A stretch of 64,000 nucleotides of DNA from Blastocladiella emersonii ATCC 22665. Its lineage: Eukaryota; Blastocladiomycota; Blastocladiomycetes; Blastocladiales; Blastocladiaceae. Where the stretch lies: positions 496,001 to 560,000 of the forward strand of contig JANHCV010000011.1 in the NCBI GenBank assembly GCA_025594325.1, read 5' to 3'. Position numbers and translations under genes: made by a program. This document shows positions 41,123-52,900 of the stretch, piece after piece. The first letter of the stretch is position 1. The number at the start of each line of letters is the position of its first letter. Under the pieces are notes generated by a model. It searched no databases. It was not told where the DNA came from and saw nothing but the letters and a program-made list of their open reading frames with translations.

Positions 41123-44100
41123 ACGGGCCTCTTCCCGCTCATCAACCGTGGCCTTCTTCCGCGCTATGCCGACTTTACGCCTGCGCTTGGCGCTGTGGCG
41201 CCGAAACCTGCACGGCGGTCCCCATCTCCATCCTCATCTCCGCTTGCAGACGCGCTTTCCGGCGCTGCTCCGACCGCGCGCGAAAGGAATGCCCTTCGCG
41301 CCGCTTCCGCTACTGAGTCGCTCCCGCCGCATAACCCAAAGCCGCTAGCACGCCGCGGGAGAGCTGGCGCACTTTCAGCCAAGACGCCGCACGCGTCCAT
41401 TGACAACCTCGCAACGGGCATCCAGCGGTCCGGCTCGGAGTATCTCGCGGACCTTGCAGCTGAGCCTGGCGCAGCATCGAGGTACGATCAATCGGTTCTC
41501 CTCCCGTTCCGCCGCCTCCGCCGTGGCATTGCGCACTCACATCGCCTCGGCCACGCTCACCGCGCGCATCTCGTACCGTGCGCGTGACTCGTAGTGCACA
41601 GATCCACATTTCCTCGGGGAACATTGTCGAAAACCACGCGCTCGTCGGGTTTCTGTCCGCACATCCTCACCACATTGTGGTCAACGCTGTCATGTGGATC
41701 CAGTTTCTCGAAGGAGTCGCTCTACACTATGCCCGTACGTTGCTGCTTTTATCGTCGCGCCTTTCCTCACGCAAGGCTCACGCGCTGCGCCTCGCGTTTG
41801 GTTCTCTCCCGATTCCATTGACAAAATCGGTGTTCGCTCATCGGTTCAACCGCACTTGTTCGCCCGCACATACCTGCACGTGTAGTCGATCTGATCGTGC
41901 TTCACGCCCCGCGCTTCGCCGACCTGTGCGCGCAGCACGTCCAACAGCACCTCCGCCTCCAGCTCGACCACGCGCGGCCCGCGATCCTCAACTGGGACCA
42001 CGTCCGCGCGCTGCACGCCGAGCCCGGCCGTCGCTACAAGGGCCTCGATGGACACTGGGCCGCCATCGTCAAGATCCAGGCCACGTGGCGCATGGCTCGC
42101 CAGCGCAAAGTCTACTCGGAGATTTGCGTGTCCAAGACAGCCGCCCGCATCATCCTCGGGTTCCGCCGCAAGTGTTTGACGCGGGCCCGCTTCTACGAGC
42201 AGGTCATGGTACGGCACTCGACTTGCCCGAATCCATGCAGCCTGCACGCACGCACCTTCCACTGACCGCACGCAACGGCCGCCCGAACCGTGTAGCGCGC
42301 CCTCGAGATGCACATCAAGACGTGCGCGACGCTGCGCGCGCAGCTGCTCACCAACTGGGCCACCCACCTCAAGGCGCAGTGGAACGTGGTCATCCACGTC
42401 CCGTCGGCGTCGCACGCCGAGCGCGTGCGCTTCCTGATGCGCGACCTGCGCCCGCTGCAGCGCCACCACGCCGGCTGCCTCGCGTCCGCGCTCGCCGACA
42501 AGACGCGCGTCATCTACGTGTCGCCGGCCGAGCACGACCCCATGGTCGCCGTGGCCCTGCGCTACCTTGCGCGCTCGACGCGCTTCCCGAAGGCCGCGCA
42601 GCGCACCACGGTCGTGTTCCCCGAGTGCGTCCCGCACGCGCCCAAGACGTCGCCGCTGTCCGTCGGCCTGTTCGCGTCGATTGCCACGCTCAACAAGATC
42701 CGCGCCCTCGTCGCCGAGGCCGGGTCGAACGCGAGCGCCGTCCTCGTCCCGTACGTCGCGGGCACTTACGACGTGCGCGTCGCCTCGGCCCTGCGCGTGC
42801 CGATGCTCGCCCTGCCGCTCGACCGCCAGATCCACCACTCGACGCGACCCGGTTTCTTTGAGCTCTTGGCCGCCGTCGACGCCTCCGTTTCGGCTGCGGC
42901 CGCGGCTCCGGCCGCCGCAAACGGTGCGAATGTGGTGGTTTCCAGTGGTGACGGACTCAGCGGCGGCGTGATCCAAGGACCGCGCGGCCGCGCCATCTCG
43001 ACGCGCTGGCCGGGCGCCATGCCGCACGTCACGGACGTGTTCGACGAGGCCGCGGCGTGGCGCACGCTCGCCGAGCTGCTCCTCGCGCACCCCAAGGTGC
43101 TCGTGTGGATGTTCAAGATCCGCGACGAGGCCGGCCGCCGCGGCGTCGCGCTGTTCCACCGCCGCCGCCTCACCTTCACGGTCGCCAAGTTTGACGCCGA
43201 CGACGTGGTCCAGAAGATCAAGGCCATCCCCGAGGCCTTCACCTTCATGCCGCCCGCCACCCTGACCTCGGCGCTCGGCAACCTCGCGCAGCTATGCACG
43301 CTGCCGCTCGAGGTCGCGCCCAAGTCGCCGCTCCGACGGCGGCTGCCATCGATTGCTCCAACCGCATCCGCGACCGACGGGCCGGCAGCACTCGCGTCAT
43401 CTCTCGACTCTTCGAGCAGAACCCCTGCTGCCGCGAATGCTGCCCCCGCAGCTTTGCCGCTGCCCGCCGCTTCCCCGCCAGCACCAGCACCAGCACCAGC
43501 ACCAGGCCAGGACCTCCCCGCGCCCGTGTACCCGACCGTCCCCGCGTTCCTGTCGTCGTTCTGCAAGACGGGCGGCACCATCGAGGCCATGGTCGACGGC
43601 GGCTCGGGCCCCGTCGCGGCCCACGCGCGCGTGTTCCTCGGGTGCCACGCCGAGCTGCACCCGACGGGCGAGGTGCGCGTGTTCGGGACGTGGGAGCACA
43701 CGCCGCTGTACGACTTTGACTACACGCTCATGGTCATGCCGGCGCGGCAGGTCCCGCCCGCGACCATTGTCCAGTTCGTGATGCGCATCATGCCCGCGTG
43801 TCTGGAGCGCGGGCTGGTCGGCCACCTGTCGTTTGAGTTTATCACGCACACGGACGCGGTACGATTTGATTGGTGGTCGCTGGGTTGTCTTACTGACCCA
43901 TCGCGCACTATGTAGCCCGTGCTCGAGCTCCACTGCATTGACGTCAAGCCGTTCTGGTCCGAGGCCGCTGCCATGGCCGGGCTCGCGCGGATCGTCATGG
44001 ACGCGCGGTACGACTACCCGCGGCTCTCGGCCGTGACCGGGCACCCGCTCGCGGTGCAGCCCGAGGCGCCACCCTACACGGGCCCGTCGTCGCTCGGTCC

Positions 44101-45749
44101 CGGCGAGTACATTACCGACATGGCGCACCTGCGGCCGTCCAACCTGCGCATGGCCGCGCAGGCCAAGTGGCTCGACTATGTACGTTGAACGTGGGTGGTC
44201 TTGCGCGCTTCACGACTCACCGCCGCCCGTGATTCACGTTCAGAGCAAGCTGCAGAGCGCCGCCGACGCGGTCGTGCGCGACCGCCGCTGGAACACGGGC
44301 GAGGAGGTCCGGTGCGCGGCCATGCTGGTCGGCGTCGTCCATCCGTCGTTTGTCGAGCTCACGAGCTCGTCGCTCAACGCCATGCTCGCGGGCTGCGGCG
44401 CCGAGATGAACGACACGGTACGCATTCTTCGTGTTTGGTCTTCTCACTCGGAGCGCTTCACTCACAAACGACTCGACCCGATTCAGATGCGCCAGGGCGT
44501 ACTATTCCTCGAGAATCCCGGCAAGACGGCGCTGTACGTCATGCGCTCGCCCTACGCCATCACACGTCCCACTCATTCGTCAACGTGTAGCGCCGTCGAG
44601 CGGACGTGCACCGAGGCGATCCAGCGCATCAAGGAGGCCCTGACGATCCTCGCGGTGCGCATGCAGGGCGTGCCCGTGTCCGACGCCAACTGCAACCTGG
44701 CCGCGCTCGCCGACCTGCTCAACCGGACGCAGGCCACGTACCGCGACATTGAGGCCGCCGCGTCGCCGTGGCTCAGCGCCGATTTCGCGGCGCTCGAGGC
44801 CGAGCACGCCGCGCGGTTCCGCGCCGTGACCGCGTCGCCTGCAACGAGCGCCAACCCCAAGTACCCGCTCGCGCCCACGGACCCGTACCTGCTCGCGTTC
44901 ACCAAGCGCGTGCCCGTGCGCGCCGCCGTGTACGACGCGCTGTTCCCGCCCGCACCCTCCACCGCGGACGGGGGCGAGGGCGGCGATTCTGCCGACCAGC
45001 AGCCGACGGCCAACGCGGCGGCCATGTACGCGGCGGCGCTGCTGGCGCAGGAAATGTACGCGCTCGAGAGCAAGCTCGACGAGTTTGACCGGATCCGCAA
45101 CGGCATGAAGGCCGTGAACGCGCGGCTGCGCGGCGAGATTGACGACGCCGCGGCGAAGCGCAAGGAGCGCCGCAAGGAGCGCCGCCGCGACATCAAGCGG
45201 AGTCTTCGCGCCGACCGTCGCGCGGCCCTGCTGCTCGCGGCGGGCGGGTCACTCGGCGACGAGGAGGAGGGGGACGACGGCGAGGACCATGATGGCGGTG
45301 GTGACGATGAGGACGGTATCGTTCACGGCGGCGAGGATGGTGGGGACGCGAGCTCGGCGGACGGGTCGAGCAGCACGCTGTCGCGGTCCACTGCGGGCAA
45401 GCGGCACGGTGCCGCCACTGCCAAGGGCGACCTCGCGTCGTCGAGCGGCAGCGGCAGCAGCGACGGAAAGCAGCCCGGCGGCGCGCACCACCGCAAGAAC
45501 CACCGCAACCGGCACCGCAGTATCCTCGGGATCGAGGACGACGACGGCGCGGACGAAGAGGACGACGACGACGACGTGGACTCGGAGGACGAGGAGAACA
45601 TGGTCAAGTCGCTCGAGGCCAACTTCACGATCCCGTCGCTGGCGGCTGCGGGGACGGGCAAGTCCAAGCGCCTCGGCGGGAAGCTCGCGCACAACCCGGC
45701 GCTCAAGATCATCCGCGGCATGTTCCAGAACATTCACGATCGGGCGTAG
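41123..45749 (+). CDS. IQ motif-containing protein H homologue, 5' end unresolved
   Basis: A cilium/flagellum-linked family of largely unknown biochemical role. Eight exons can be joined in frame: 41123-41481, 41595-41734, 41886-42208, 42296-43858, 43916-44179, 44244-44417, 44487-44533, 44591-45749 (1342 residues plus missing N-terminus). Every donor is GTACG and most acceptors end GTGTAG or CGTAG. Family landmarks in order: GLFPLINRGLLPRYADFTPAL near the start; an IQ motif (VKIQATWRMARQRKVY) and a second IQ-like helix in exon 3; RVIYVSP and VPMLALPLDRQIHHSTRPG in exon 4; and the IEAMVDGGSGPVAAHARVFL region. After about 44990 comes a basic coiled coil and an unusual Asp/Glu/Ser-rich tail, apparently lineage-specific. 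The start is uncertain because the upstream exon was not identified. It ends 72 bp from the convergent ATP adenylyltransferase gene. Confidence 0.8.
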
Positions 45750-45821
45750 CGGTATCGGCGCGCGTGTGCAAGGTGGTTCGTGCTGATGTCGGATACTGTA
45801 CATGGTTGTTCTACAAATGAT

Positions 45822-46911
45822 TCATGTGCGAGGGAACCCGAGCTCGGCGAGGACAGGGAGCACGCCGCCCGATGCGCGCAGCGCGGTGACGCGGGCCTCG
45901 GTCGACACGAGGACGCTGCCCGAGTAGCCCACGGCGTTGACGCCCATGTTGGTGTCGAGGGTGCGCTCGCGGCGGCGCGGGATCACGGACAGCCAGCGCC
46001 GCGTGATGAGCACGTTGTGCGGGAAGTGGGCGCGGCCGAGGGCGGCAGAGAGGGCGGCGAGCTGGGCCGCGTACACGGCGTGCAGCGCGGCGCCCGTCGG
46101 CGGGAACACCTCAAAGTGCGTCACGCGGTGGGCGTACGGCAGGTCCGGAATCTCGCTCGCGCCTACGGGGGTGCTTCGTTAGAATTCGTTGCGAACGTCT
46201 GGGTGAGCGGTACCGTACCCGGATGGCGCGGGATGACCTTGTCGATGGGCGCCGGTGTGGTCTGCGCGAACACTTGGATGTGACGATGCGGTTGGCTGGT
46301 CGGGAGGTTAGTGGTGCATCGCTGAAAGGCTCGGAGGCAACGCACCTCGAGCCGCTGTCCTGGCCGCAGTTGTAAAAGGCGAGCGGGTCCGAGTCCCCAA
46401 ACGCGTCCATGACGGGGATCAGCGCGTCCATGTCGGCAACGTCAATGGGCTGGTCCTGCGGGAGAAACTCTGGTACGGGCGGAGTGCGTCAGCGCGTGTG
46501 GGCGAGCGGGGGAAGCACCGCGCCAGTCCGTCCCGTACCCTTAGTCACGACGAGGACGTGTTCCGAGATGACGGGAAACTTGTTGAGTAGCAGCACGTGC
46601 GACGGCGAGAGATCGGCGACGAACATGGCGGGCTCGTAAGGCAGGAACGGGTTGACCTTCGGCGGCTTGGCGGCAGCAGCAAGGGGCAGCAGGCCGTCCT
46701 TGGCCGAGGCGGACTGGTCCGGGTTGGTCTTCTTCTTGGCGAGCGAGGGCGCAACGAGCACGTTCAGGTCGACGCCGAGCGTCGGGTCGGCGATCGTGTG
46801 GACCGTCGTCGGCGCGAACACCACGGCGCCCGACGCCAGCCCGCGCTCGTACGCCGCGGTGATTCGCTGGCGCACCTGAGTGCTCGTTCCCGTGTTCATG
46901 ATGCGTTGCAT
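45822..46911 (-). CDS. ATP adenylyltransferase (Ap4A phosphorylase)
   Basis: Apa1/Apa2-type enzyme of the HIT-like fold, which splits diadenosine tetraphosphate with phosphate to give ADP and ATP. Four exons: 46911-46539, 46469-46346, 46295-46219, 46162-45822; donors GTACGG, GTGCGT and GTACGG. Motifs in order: VNPFLPYEPAMFV, LLLNKFPVISEHVLVVTK, FYNCGQDSGSSQPHRHIQVF with the catalytic His motif H-x-H-x-Q spanning an intron, and VLITRRWLSVIPRRRE followed by NAVGYSGSVLVS. About 304 residues, normal for the family. The start is the first ATG. It shares a 209-bp divergent promoter region with the WW gene. Confidence 0.9.
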
Positions 46912-47120
46912 AGGGTCTTGTCTAGCTTACATGCGACCAAAGGAAAGGGAGGGTTCGATGGCGGCGGCGGAGGGGAACGGTTGAATCGGCCAGCCCGTGA
47001 TGTCTCGCAGCGCCTGGCGAGACGCGTCTCGCGCCTTGATCAAGACCGGCTGCTCAATCCTTCCCTCGCACAAATGAAAGGAACATAGAGCTAGATAGAC
47101 GTAACTAGATACCCTAGAAG
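46912..47120. promoter_or_regulatory. Divergent promoter region, APA / WW gene
   Basis: The 209 bp between the start codons of two diverging genes must hold both promoters. No TATA box is evident. Confidence 0.45.
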
Positions 47121-48022
47121 ATGATGCAACAGCACAAGCCAGCGACGTGGAATGTGACGGTCGAGTATGGCGGCGACCAGCGCTACCTCGGCGACCTGCC
47201 CGACGGATGGGAGGCGGCCGTTGCGCCGTGCGGACGCGTTTATTTTGCCAAGTATGCGCTCAACGACATTTCTTTGTTAGCGGGAACTGTGTTTAACGAT
47301 GAATCGCGTGTAGCCACGCCAAACGCATTACGACATGGGTCGACCCGCGCACGGCGTCCCTGCGCCTCAGTGAGCGCGAGCCGCGCGTTCCAGGAGGTGC
47401 GGATCTCGCTGACCATGACGGCGGTCGCCATGGATGCTCACCCGACAAGCTGCGCGTAGACCTTCCGTACGGGTGGGAGGAGGCGGTCGACGACTCTGGC
47501 GCCACGTACTTCATCCACCATCCGTCGCGCCGTGTGACGCTGGACGATCCGACGCGGGCGGCGCCCAAGTCGATCCGGTACCTGCCGTCGCCGTACACGG
47601 ACAAGAGCTGCCGCGAGGTGACGGCCGACTTCAAGCGGCGCGCTGCGGCGTACTGGTCGCGGCAGGTGCAGGACATTGAGTACGAGTACCGCCGCGCGAC
47701 GCGCGAGGAAGTACCTCTGGCCAAGTCGGACGGCGTCACACAGCCAAAGGCGGCGGATCATGACGCGATCCAGGCCGGTAGCGGGAAGCGGAGCCGCAGC
47801 CGGAGTCGCCGCCGCACGCGCTCGCGGGGCAGTAGCCGTGGCCCGTCCAGCGAGCCGAGCTACACGTACGCGTCGGCGGGATCGAGCTCGGCTGGCGACG
47901 CCAGCGACGCCAGCGCGCTCACGCCCAAGCACCTCGCCCAGCCGACTGCACAGGCCGCTGCCCCCGGTCCGCTTCATGGGAGCCCGTCCCGGACCAAGGC
48001 GAAGCGGGCGGCGGCGGTGTAA
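47121..48022 (+). CDS. Tandem WW-domain protein with RS-rich tail
   Basis: Two exons (47121-47251, 47314-48022; donor GTATGC, acceptor GTGTAG) encode 279 residues. WW1 (LPDGWEAAVAPCGRVYFANH ... TTWVDPR) is complete. WW2 (LPYGWEEAVDDSGATYFIHH ... VTLDDPTR) has Leu in place of the second Trp. An atypical second WW following a normal one is a KIBRA/Salvador-type arrangement, but the linker here is longer (about 45 residues) and no C2 or SARAH domain is seen. A Tyr/Arg-rich segment (about 120-165) and an SR/RS-rich tail (SRSRSRRRTRSRGSSRG) follow. WW domains bind Pro-rich ligands; the specific role is unknown. Confidence 0.75.
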
Positions 48023-48315
48023 CCAAGGGAACTGGTGTAGCGTGCCGCAATGTAGAGAGAACAGACTAGAATAGATGATGCAGACGATGATGCAGTCGGA
48101 GCCCGGGCCCGGAACGGGTGCCGCGCAGGGTGCCGCGCGAGCAAACCGTTCGGGCGCGAGTCAGGCGGAGCAGGCCGGAAGCGCGCGTCACGTGCAGTGC
48201 GCCGGCGTTGGCGGCACCAAGGGAACTGGCGGCACGCGCTGCTCTCGGGCGCGGCCGGAACGCTTGGCCTCGCCGCGCTGCTCGAGCCGCCCTCACCGGC
48301 CTCGACGCCGACGAG

Positions 48316-48321
48316 TATAAA
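48316..48321 (+). promoter_or_regulatory. TATA box of ATG44
   Basis: TATAAA in GAGTATAAAGAG, 78 nt upstream of the ATG at 48399. Confidence 0.55.
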
Positions 48322-48398
48322 GAGAGCGCGCGCCCCGCCCCTCGCTGGCTCCCTCAACCGCCCTTCAGTTGCCGCCCTCGCCCATCCCATCCGTCACC

Positions 48399-48879
48399 AT
48401 GTCCGCGTATGTCATCCATGCATCGACCACACGGACCCGGCTCGACGCGTCGGTCGCGTCCCGCGCGCGTCGCCACCATGGAACGGACTCGCATGCTGAC
48501 GCGCATGCCCCGCTGCCCACCCTAGCTTCGGTATCGTCCGCACCGCCTTCGACCTCGTGCTTGTCTCGACCGTGTTTGCCGGCATCCGCCGCTCGTCTGG
48601 CTTCGGTACGCGCCCCGCGTGCGGCCCCTCGTCGCTATCCCGAGACTGACGCGTTCCCGTCGCGAACAGTTGTTGCCACCGACAAGATCGAGTCGGAGCC
48701 CGTGCGCTTTGTCGCCGACAAGTTCTTTGTATGTTGCTCGAGCTCAGCAGTGCACTCGCACGAGTCCCGCCGCTCACCGTGTCCCCCCGAACCATGTGTA
48801 GGAGTCTGGCGAGTGGGTCATGGACCGGTCGGTCGAGGGCCTGTCGCGCTACCCGACCGTCTTCTCGCGCAAGAACTAA
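48399..48879 (+). CDS. ATG44: Mitofissin (Atg44, DUF1748 family)
   Basis: A small mitochondrial intermembrane-space protein; in yeast, Atg44 drives mitochondrial fission needed for mitophagy. Four exons: 48399-48406, 48526-48605, 48670-48728, 48802-48879; donors GTATG, GTACG, GTATG; acceptors CCTAG, AACAG, GTGTAG. The first exon is only 8 nt. The 74-residue product has the DUF1748 layout: a hydrophobic amphipathic helix (RTAFDLVLVSTVFAGIRRSS), then a connecting segment (ESEPVRFVADKFFESGEWV) and a terminal SRYPTVFSRKN close to the family's YF-x-R-K ending. Length matches the family (about 73). Such a gene is missed by simple ORF searches because no single frame exceeds 27 codons. Confidence 0.88.
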
Positions 48880-49912
48880 GGCGCCGTGTGAGGCGCCGCG
48901 ATGGCCGCGCGTCCTGCGACGCGGTCGGCCGTGCTCTCGGGCGGCCAGCTCCTCGCGTCGCTACCGGGAACCTCCCCCGCCCAGAGCTGGTCGGCTGCGC
49001 CGCGGGACCGCCGCCCCGCGTAACGGGAACCGTCGGTCGCAGGGCACGCTGGCGGTGCCGAGCGCGCCGCGGCAGTGCAGGTCTCGGGCTCGCCGGGGAT
49101 CGTCGCGCTGGTCCTGGACCCCGACGGGTCGGTCCGGTCACCGGTCGCCGGTCCTCATCCGGACCCTGTCGGTGGTGCCTCCATCCCGCGAGACTGGCAC
49201 CGCTCGCGCCCGATACCTGCCCTCCGTGGTGCCCGTCCCCGCCGCGTGTCCTGCGGCCTGTCCTCGCCCTGCTTGTCCCTCCTTTCCTTCATCCACTACC
49301 CCCCCTCCCTGCGAGGTGCGCCGCCTCGCACCGCCCCTCTCCCGCCCTCCATGTACATACCTCTCGTCGGCGGATCCCGCTAGTAGACCGTTCTTCTCCC
49401 ACTCTGCAACACGTTTCCATGAGCACTTCCCGTGAAGTCGGCAGCTCGCGGACACAACGTCTCCCTCTTGCCTTCCCGGAGCCCTTGACCGGGGCCACGC
49501 AGCGAGAACGGGGAGCAGGAGACCCTTCGCGATGCTGCCCGCCCACACGCCCGCGCAAGCGACCAGTGTGGAAACCCGCTGCGGCACGCTCATGAGAACG
49601 CGACCTCGGCCAGCATGTTCTTTTCAACCTCGGCCTGCCTCGCTCGGCCGTCCGCTCTCCCTTCCCCGCAGCAACAAGGCCCCATCGGCGAGCCCGCCCC
49701 CGCCCTTCCCTGTCCCGCCGCACACTTGAGCGCTCCGCGGGCCTGCGATCGCTCGCGCCCCGCCCCGCCTGCCTCTTTACAACAGGCGTACTTGCTCAAC
49801 CTTGCTCTCATCCTGATCACGGTGCGTAGCGAGCGTGGGTGGCGAGATGATCGACGCGTTACAACGTTCATGAACGCCGGCTGACGTCGCTCCCGTCCCT
49901 CGCCCGCCTCGT
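48880..49912. other. Intergenic, no supported gene
   Basis: GC-rich, so frames are open on both strands by chance. A short plus-strand frame (MAARPATRSAVLSGGQLLAS at 48901) followed by a segment reading VSGSPGIVALVLDPDGS (49078-49130) hints at a roadblock/LC7-like protein, but no valid intron joins them, so it is not called. Confidence 0.4.
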
Positions 49913-52900
49913 ATGCATCTGCCCGCCGTCGCCCAGGCCCCGGACTTGGTGCACGCTGCTCGCGCCCTCCTCGCCATGGATCCGCGCCGCCCGTCCGATG
50001 CGCGCCACGCCGCCGCCGTCGACCGCCGCACCCACAGCCCGCCGTCGCATCACAGCAGCCACAGCCACCACACCATGCGTCGCCACCACCATGCCGGCAC
50101 CGCCAGCTGCGCGCACACGCAGCACCAGCACCGGCACCAGTTCCTCGCTGCGCCTGGCCAGCTCGTCACGCCGCCGTCGACTCCGGCCTCGGACGTCGGC
50201 AGCGTCGTCTCGCTCGCCGTCCCCGCTACGGGCGGCCGCCGCTCGGTCGCCTCGTCGCTCGCCGGCTGCTGTGACGAGCTGAACGAGGCGGACGACGACG
50301 CGTGCCCCGTCGCCGGCTGCGCCTACTGCGTGCGCACCAAGCGCGCCTCGTCCGCCGCCGCGAGCGTTGCGGGCAGTTCGGCCAGCGCGTGCGAGGATCC
50401 CTCGTGCGCTGCCGCCGGCTGCTGCTCCGCCAGCGACGTGTGCGCCAGCTCGGCCGCCGCGCCGTGCGACGACCCGTCGTGCTCGCTCCTCGGCTGCCGC
50501 CCGCCGTCGCGCCGCATGAGCGCCGACAGCACCGCCACCTCCATGCTCACGTCCGTGTCCCGCGTCGTCACCTCCAACACCACCACTGCCGCTACCCGCC
50601 CGTCCCCGCCGTACCTGTGCACCGACCCGCGCCACGACCGCGCCCTCGCCGACTGCGCCGACCTGCGCCGCGCCCTCGACCGTGCCGAGCGCGACGCTGT
50701 CGATCACCGCCGCGCGCTCGACGCCGCCAAGGACGAGGCGGCCCGCATGCGCACCGAGCTCGCCGCCGCCACCAAGGCCGCCGAGACTGCGTGCCTCGCC
50801 GCCGAGCAGACCCACGAGGTCACCCAGCGCCTCCACGCCGTCCTCACTGCACAGCGCGAGCGCGCCGAAAAGTTCAAGGCCGACGCGGTCGCCGCCCGCA
50901 AGGAGGCCGCCGCGCTCCGCGCCAAGGTCACTGACCTCGAGGCGCAGCTCGCTGAGGCGCGCAAGGTCAAGTTGCGCGGGACGGCGGGTCGGACCGGTGC
51001 TGGTGCTGGCGGGAACGGCGGCGGGAGCTACATGACGGACTCGGCCATGGTGCAGTCGCTCGCATCGCTGCCCGGCGGGCCCGGTGACGCGGACGGCACG
51101 AGCAGCGACGACGATGACGACGACTCGGGCATGGCCGTCGCCAACATCATTGCGCCGACCTTTGCCAACGTCTGGCGCGCGCCCGCGCCCGCCTCGGGCT
51201 TCACGGCGCGCTCGACCCCCGAGCCCGCATCCTCGTCCTCATCGTCGTCGTTTGGCAGCTCGCCGCCCTCGTCGCCCATGGCCGAGCGCAAGCTGGCGGT
51301 GACCGCTGTCGAGAGTACCATCACGCGTTGCCTTTCGCCGACTGCGCTGGACACGACGGTGGCGGTCGCGCCCGTCGCGGCTGTGGTCTCGTCGCCGTCC
51401 CGCCGCCGCACAATCGGCGGTCGCACCGCGTCGCAGACCGCCGAGCGCAAGCTGTCCGCGCCCACGAGCCCGGTTCCCGAGTACTATTCTATCCCGTCCT
51501 CCCTGCCCTCGCCCAACGAGTCGCCTGGGCCCGAGTCGTGCGTCGCTGCCGTCACCGCCGACACTGCTCTCGCTGCCGATACCCTGTCGGCGCTGACGGC
51601 GGCGACTGCTGTGACGTCCACGACCGTGGCCCGGCTCGCTCCACCTACCATGTTCGATTCACTCACCACCCTGCCGCCCACTCCCTCACCCACCGTTTCC
51701 ATGTTTGCTCCCTCTGCTGCCGCGTCCTACGCTTCGTCCGTCTCCTCGGCTTTTTCCGACCACGGATCCCAACACGACCCACGCTCGCCAACCACCGACT
51801 CGGACGGCGACCGCGTCAACCTGCACCACCACCACCACCACCTCGACGATGACGACGACGACGACGATCTCATCGTGTTTCGCCCCGCGCCGCAACGCGA
51901 CCGTGCCACCACTACGACCACGACCACCACGTTCGCCGCGCCACTGCAACTCGCGCAACCAGCACCGCTCGCTCCGCTCTCGCACTCGCACCGCCCGCTC
52001 GCACCATCCGCATTGATACCCGCGGTCCTGGCGCGCCCGCCGCGGCCGCCGTCACCCGCGGCAAGCTCGAGCCCCGCGAGCGGTCCGGCTCCGCCTCCTC
52101 TACCAGCTCCACTTCCACTGTGCGCGGCAACTCGGCCTCCCTCGCCACCTCGCCCGTCGCCCCTACTGCAGCCACCGCAGCAGCAGCAACCAGCGCCGCC
52201 GGCACCGCCTCGATCGACGACCCCGCCACCGTGCCCCTCGCCCGCCGTATCGCCACCCTGTTCGGCGGCGGGTTCCGCAGCCCTGCTGCTCGCGCCCAGC
52301 CCGGCTCCACCAGCGCAGCCGGCAGCGGCAACCGCGTCGGCCGTGGTGCACGTCGCGAAGACGACCACGCCGTCTCGATCGCGGCCGCCGCGGATTCAGA
52401 TCCACCTGCACCTGCCGGGCAGTCGGGCGAAGCGGGTCGCGACGACGCAGCGGCGGCCCGTCGTCGAGGTGCCGATCCGAGTGCCGCGGCGCGCGCGGAG
52501 TAGGAGCCGGTCGCGCGCGGCGCTCTCGTCGTCGTTCGATGACGGGACTACTGTGTGCAACGACGAGGTTCTCGACGTCAGCGACGACGATGACGGCACC
52601 GCCAGCTGCGTGCCCGGCTCGTGGGCGGCGGGGCTCGACGACGAGTTTGACTTTGACCAGCCCGCGCCGTCACCGCCTCCGCTTCCTTCTTCTCCTTCTC
52701 CTTCTCCTGTACCCTCTGACCTTCCGCCTCCTCCCCTCGAGCATCCTCTATCCCCTACACTGCCCTCGCAATTCCCCTTCCCGGCGTCTGTACCAGTACC
52801 TTCCCCCTCGCCGATACCTCCCCCTGTTCCCAACGACACGCCGACCATGACCGCGATGAAGAGCGCGGTTGGACTCGGCGAACACCACCAGCTCGCCGAT

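Noticed and set aside
41578-42861. 427-codon plus-strand frame across IQCH exons
   Set aside because: It reads through introns bounded by GTACG and GTGTAG and leaves the IQCH reading frame; the exon chain gives the family motifs instead.
48901-49140. Possible roadblock/LC7-like small protein
   Set aside because: Two suggestive segments exist, but joining them would need a 20-odd-nt intron, shorter than any intron here.
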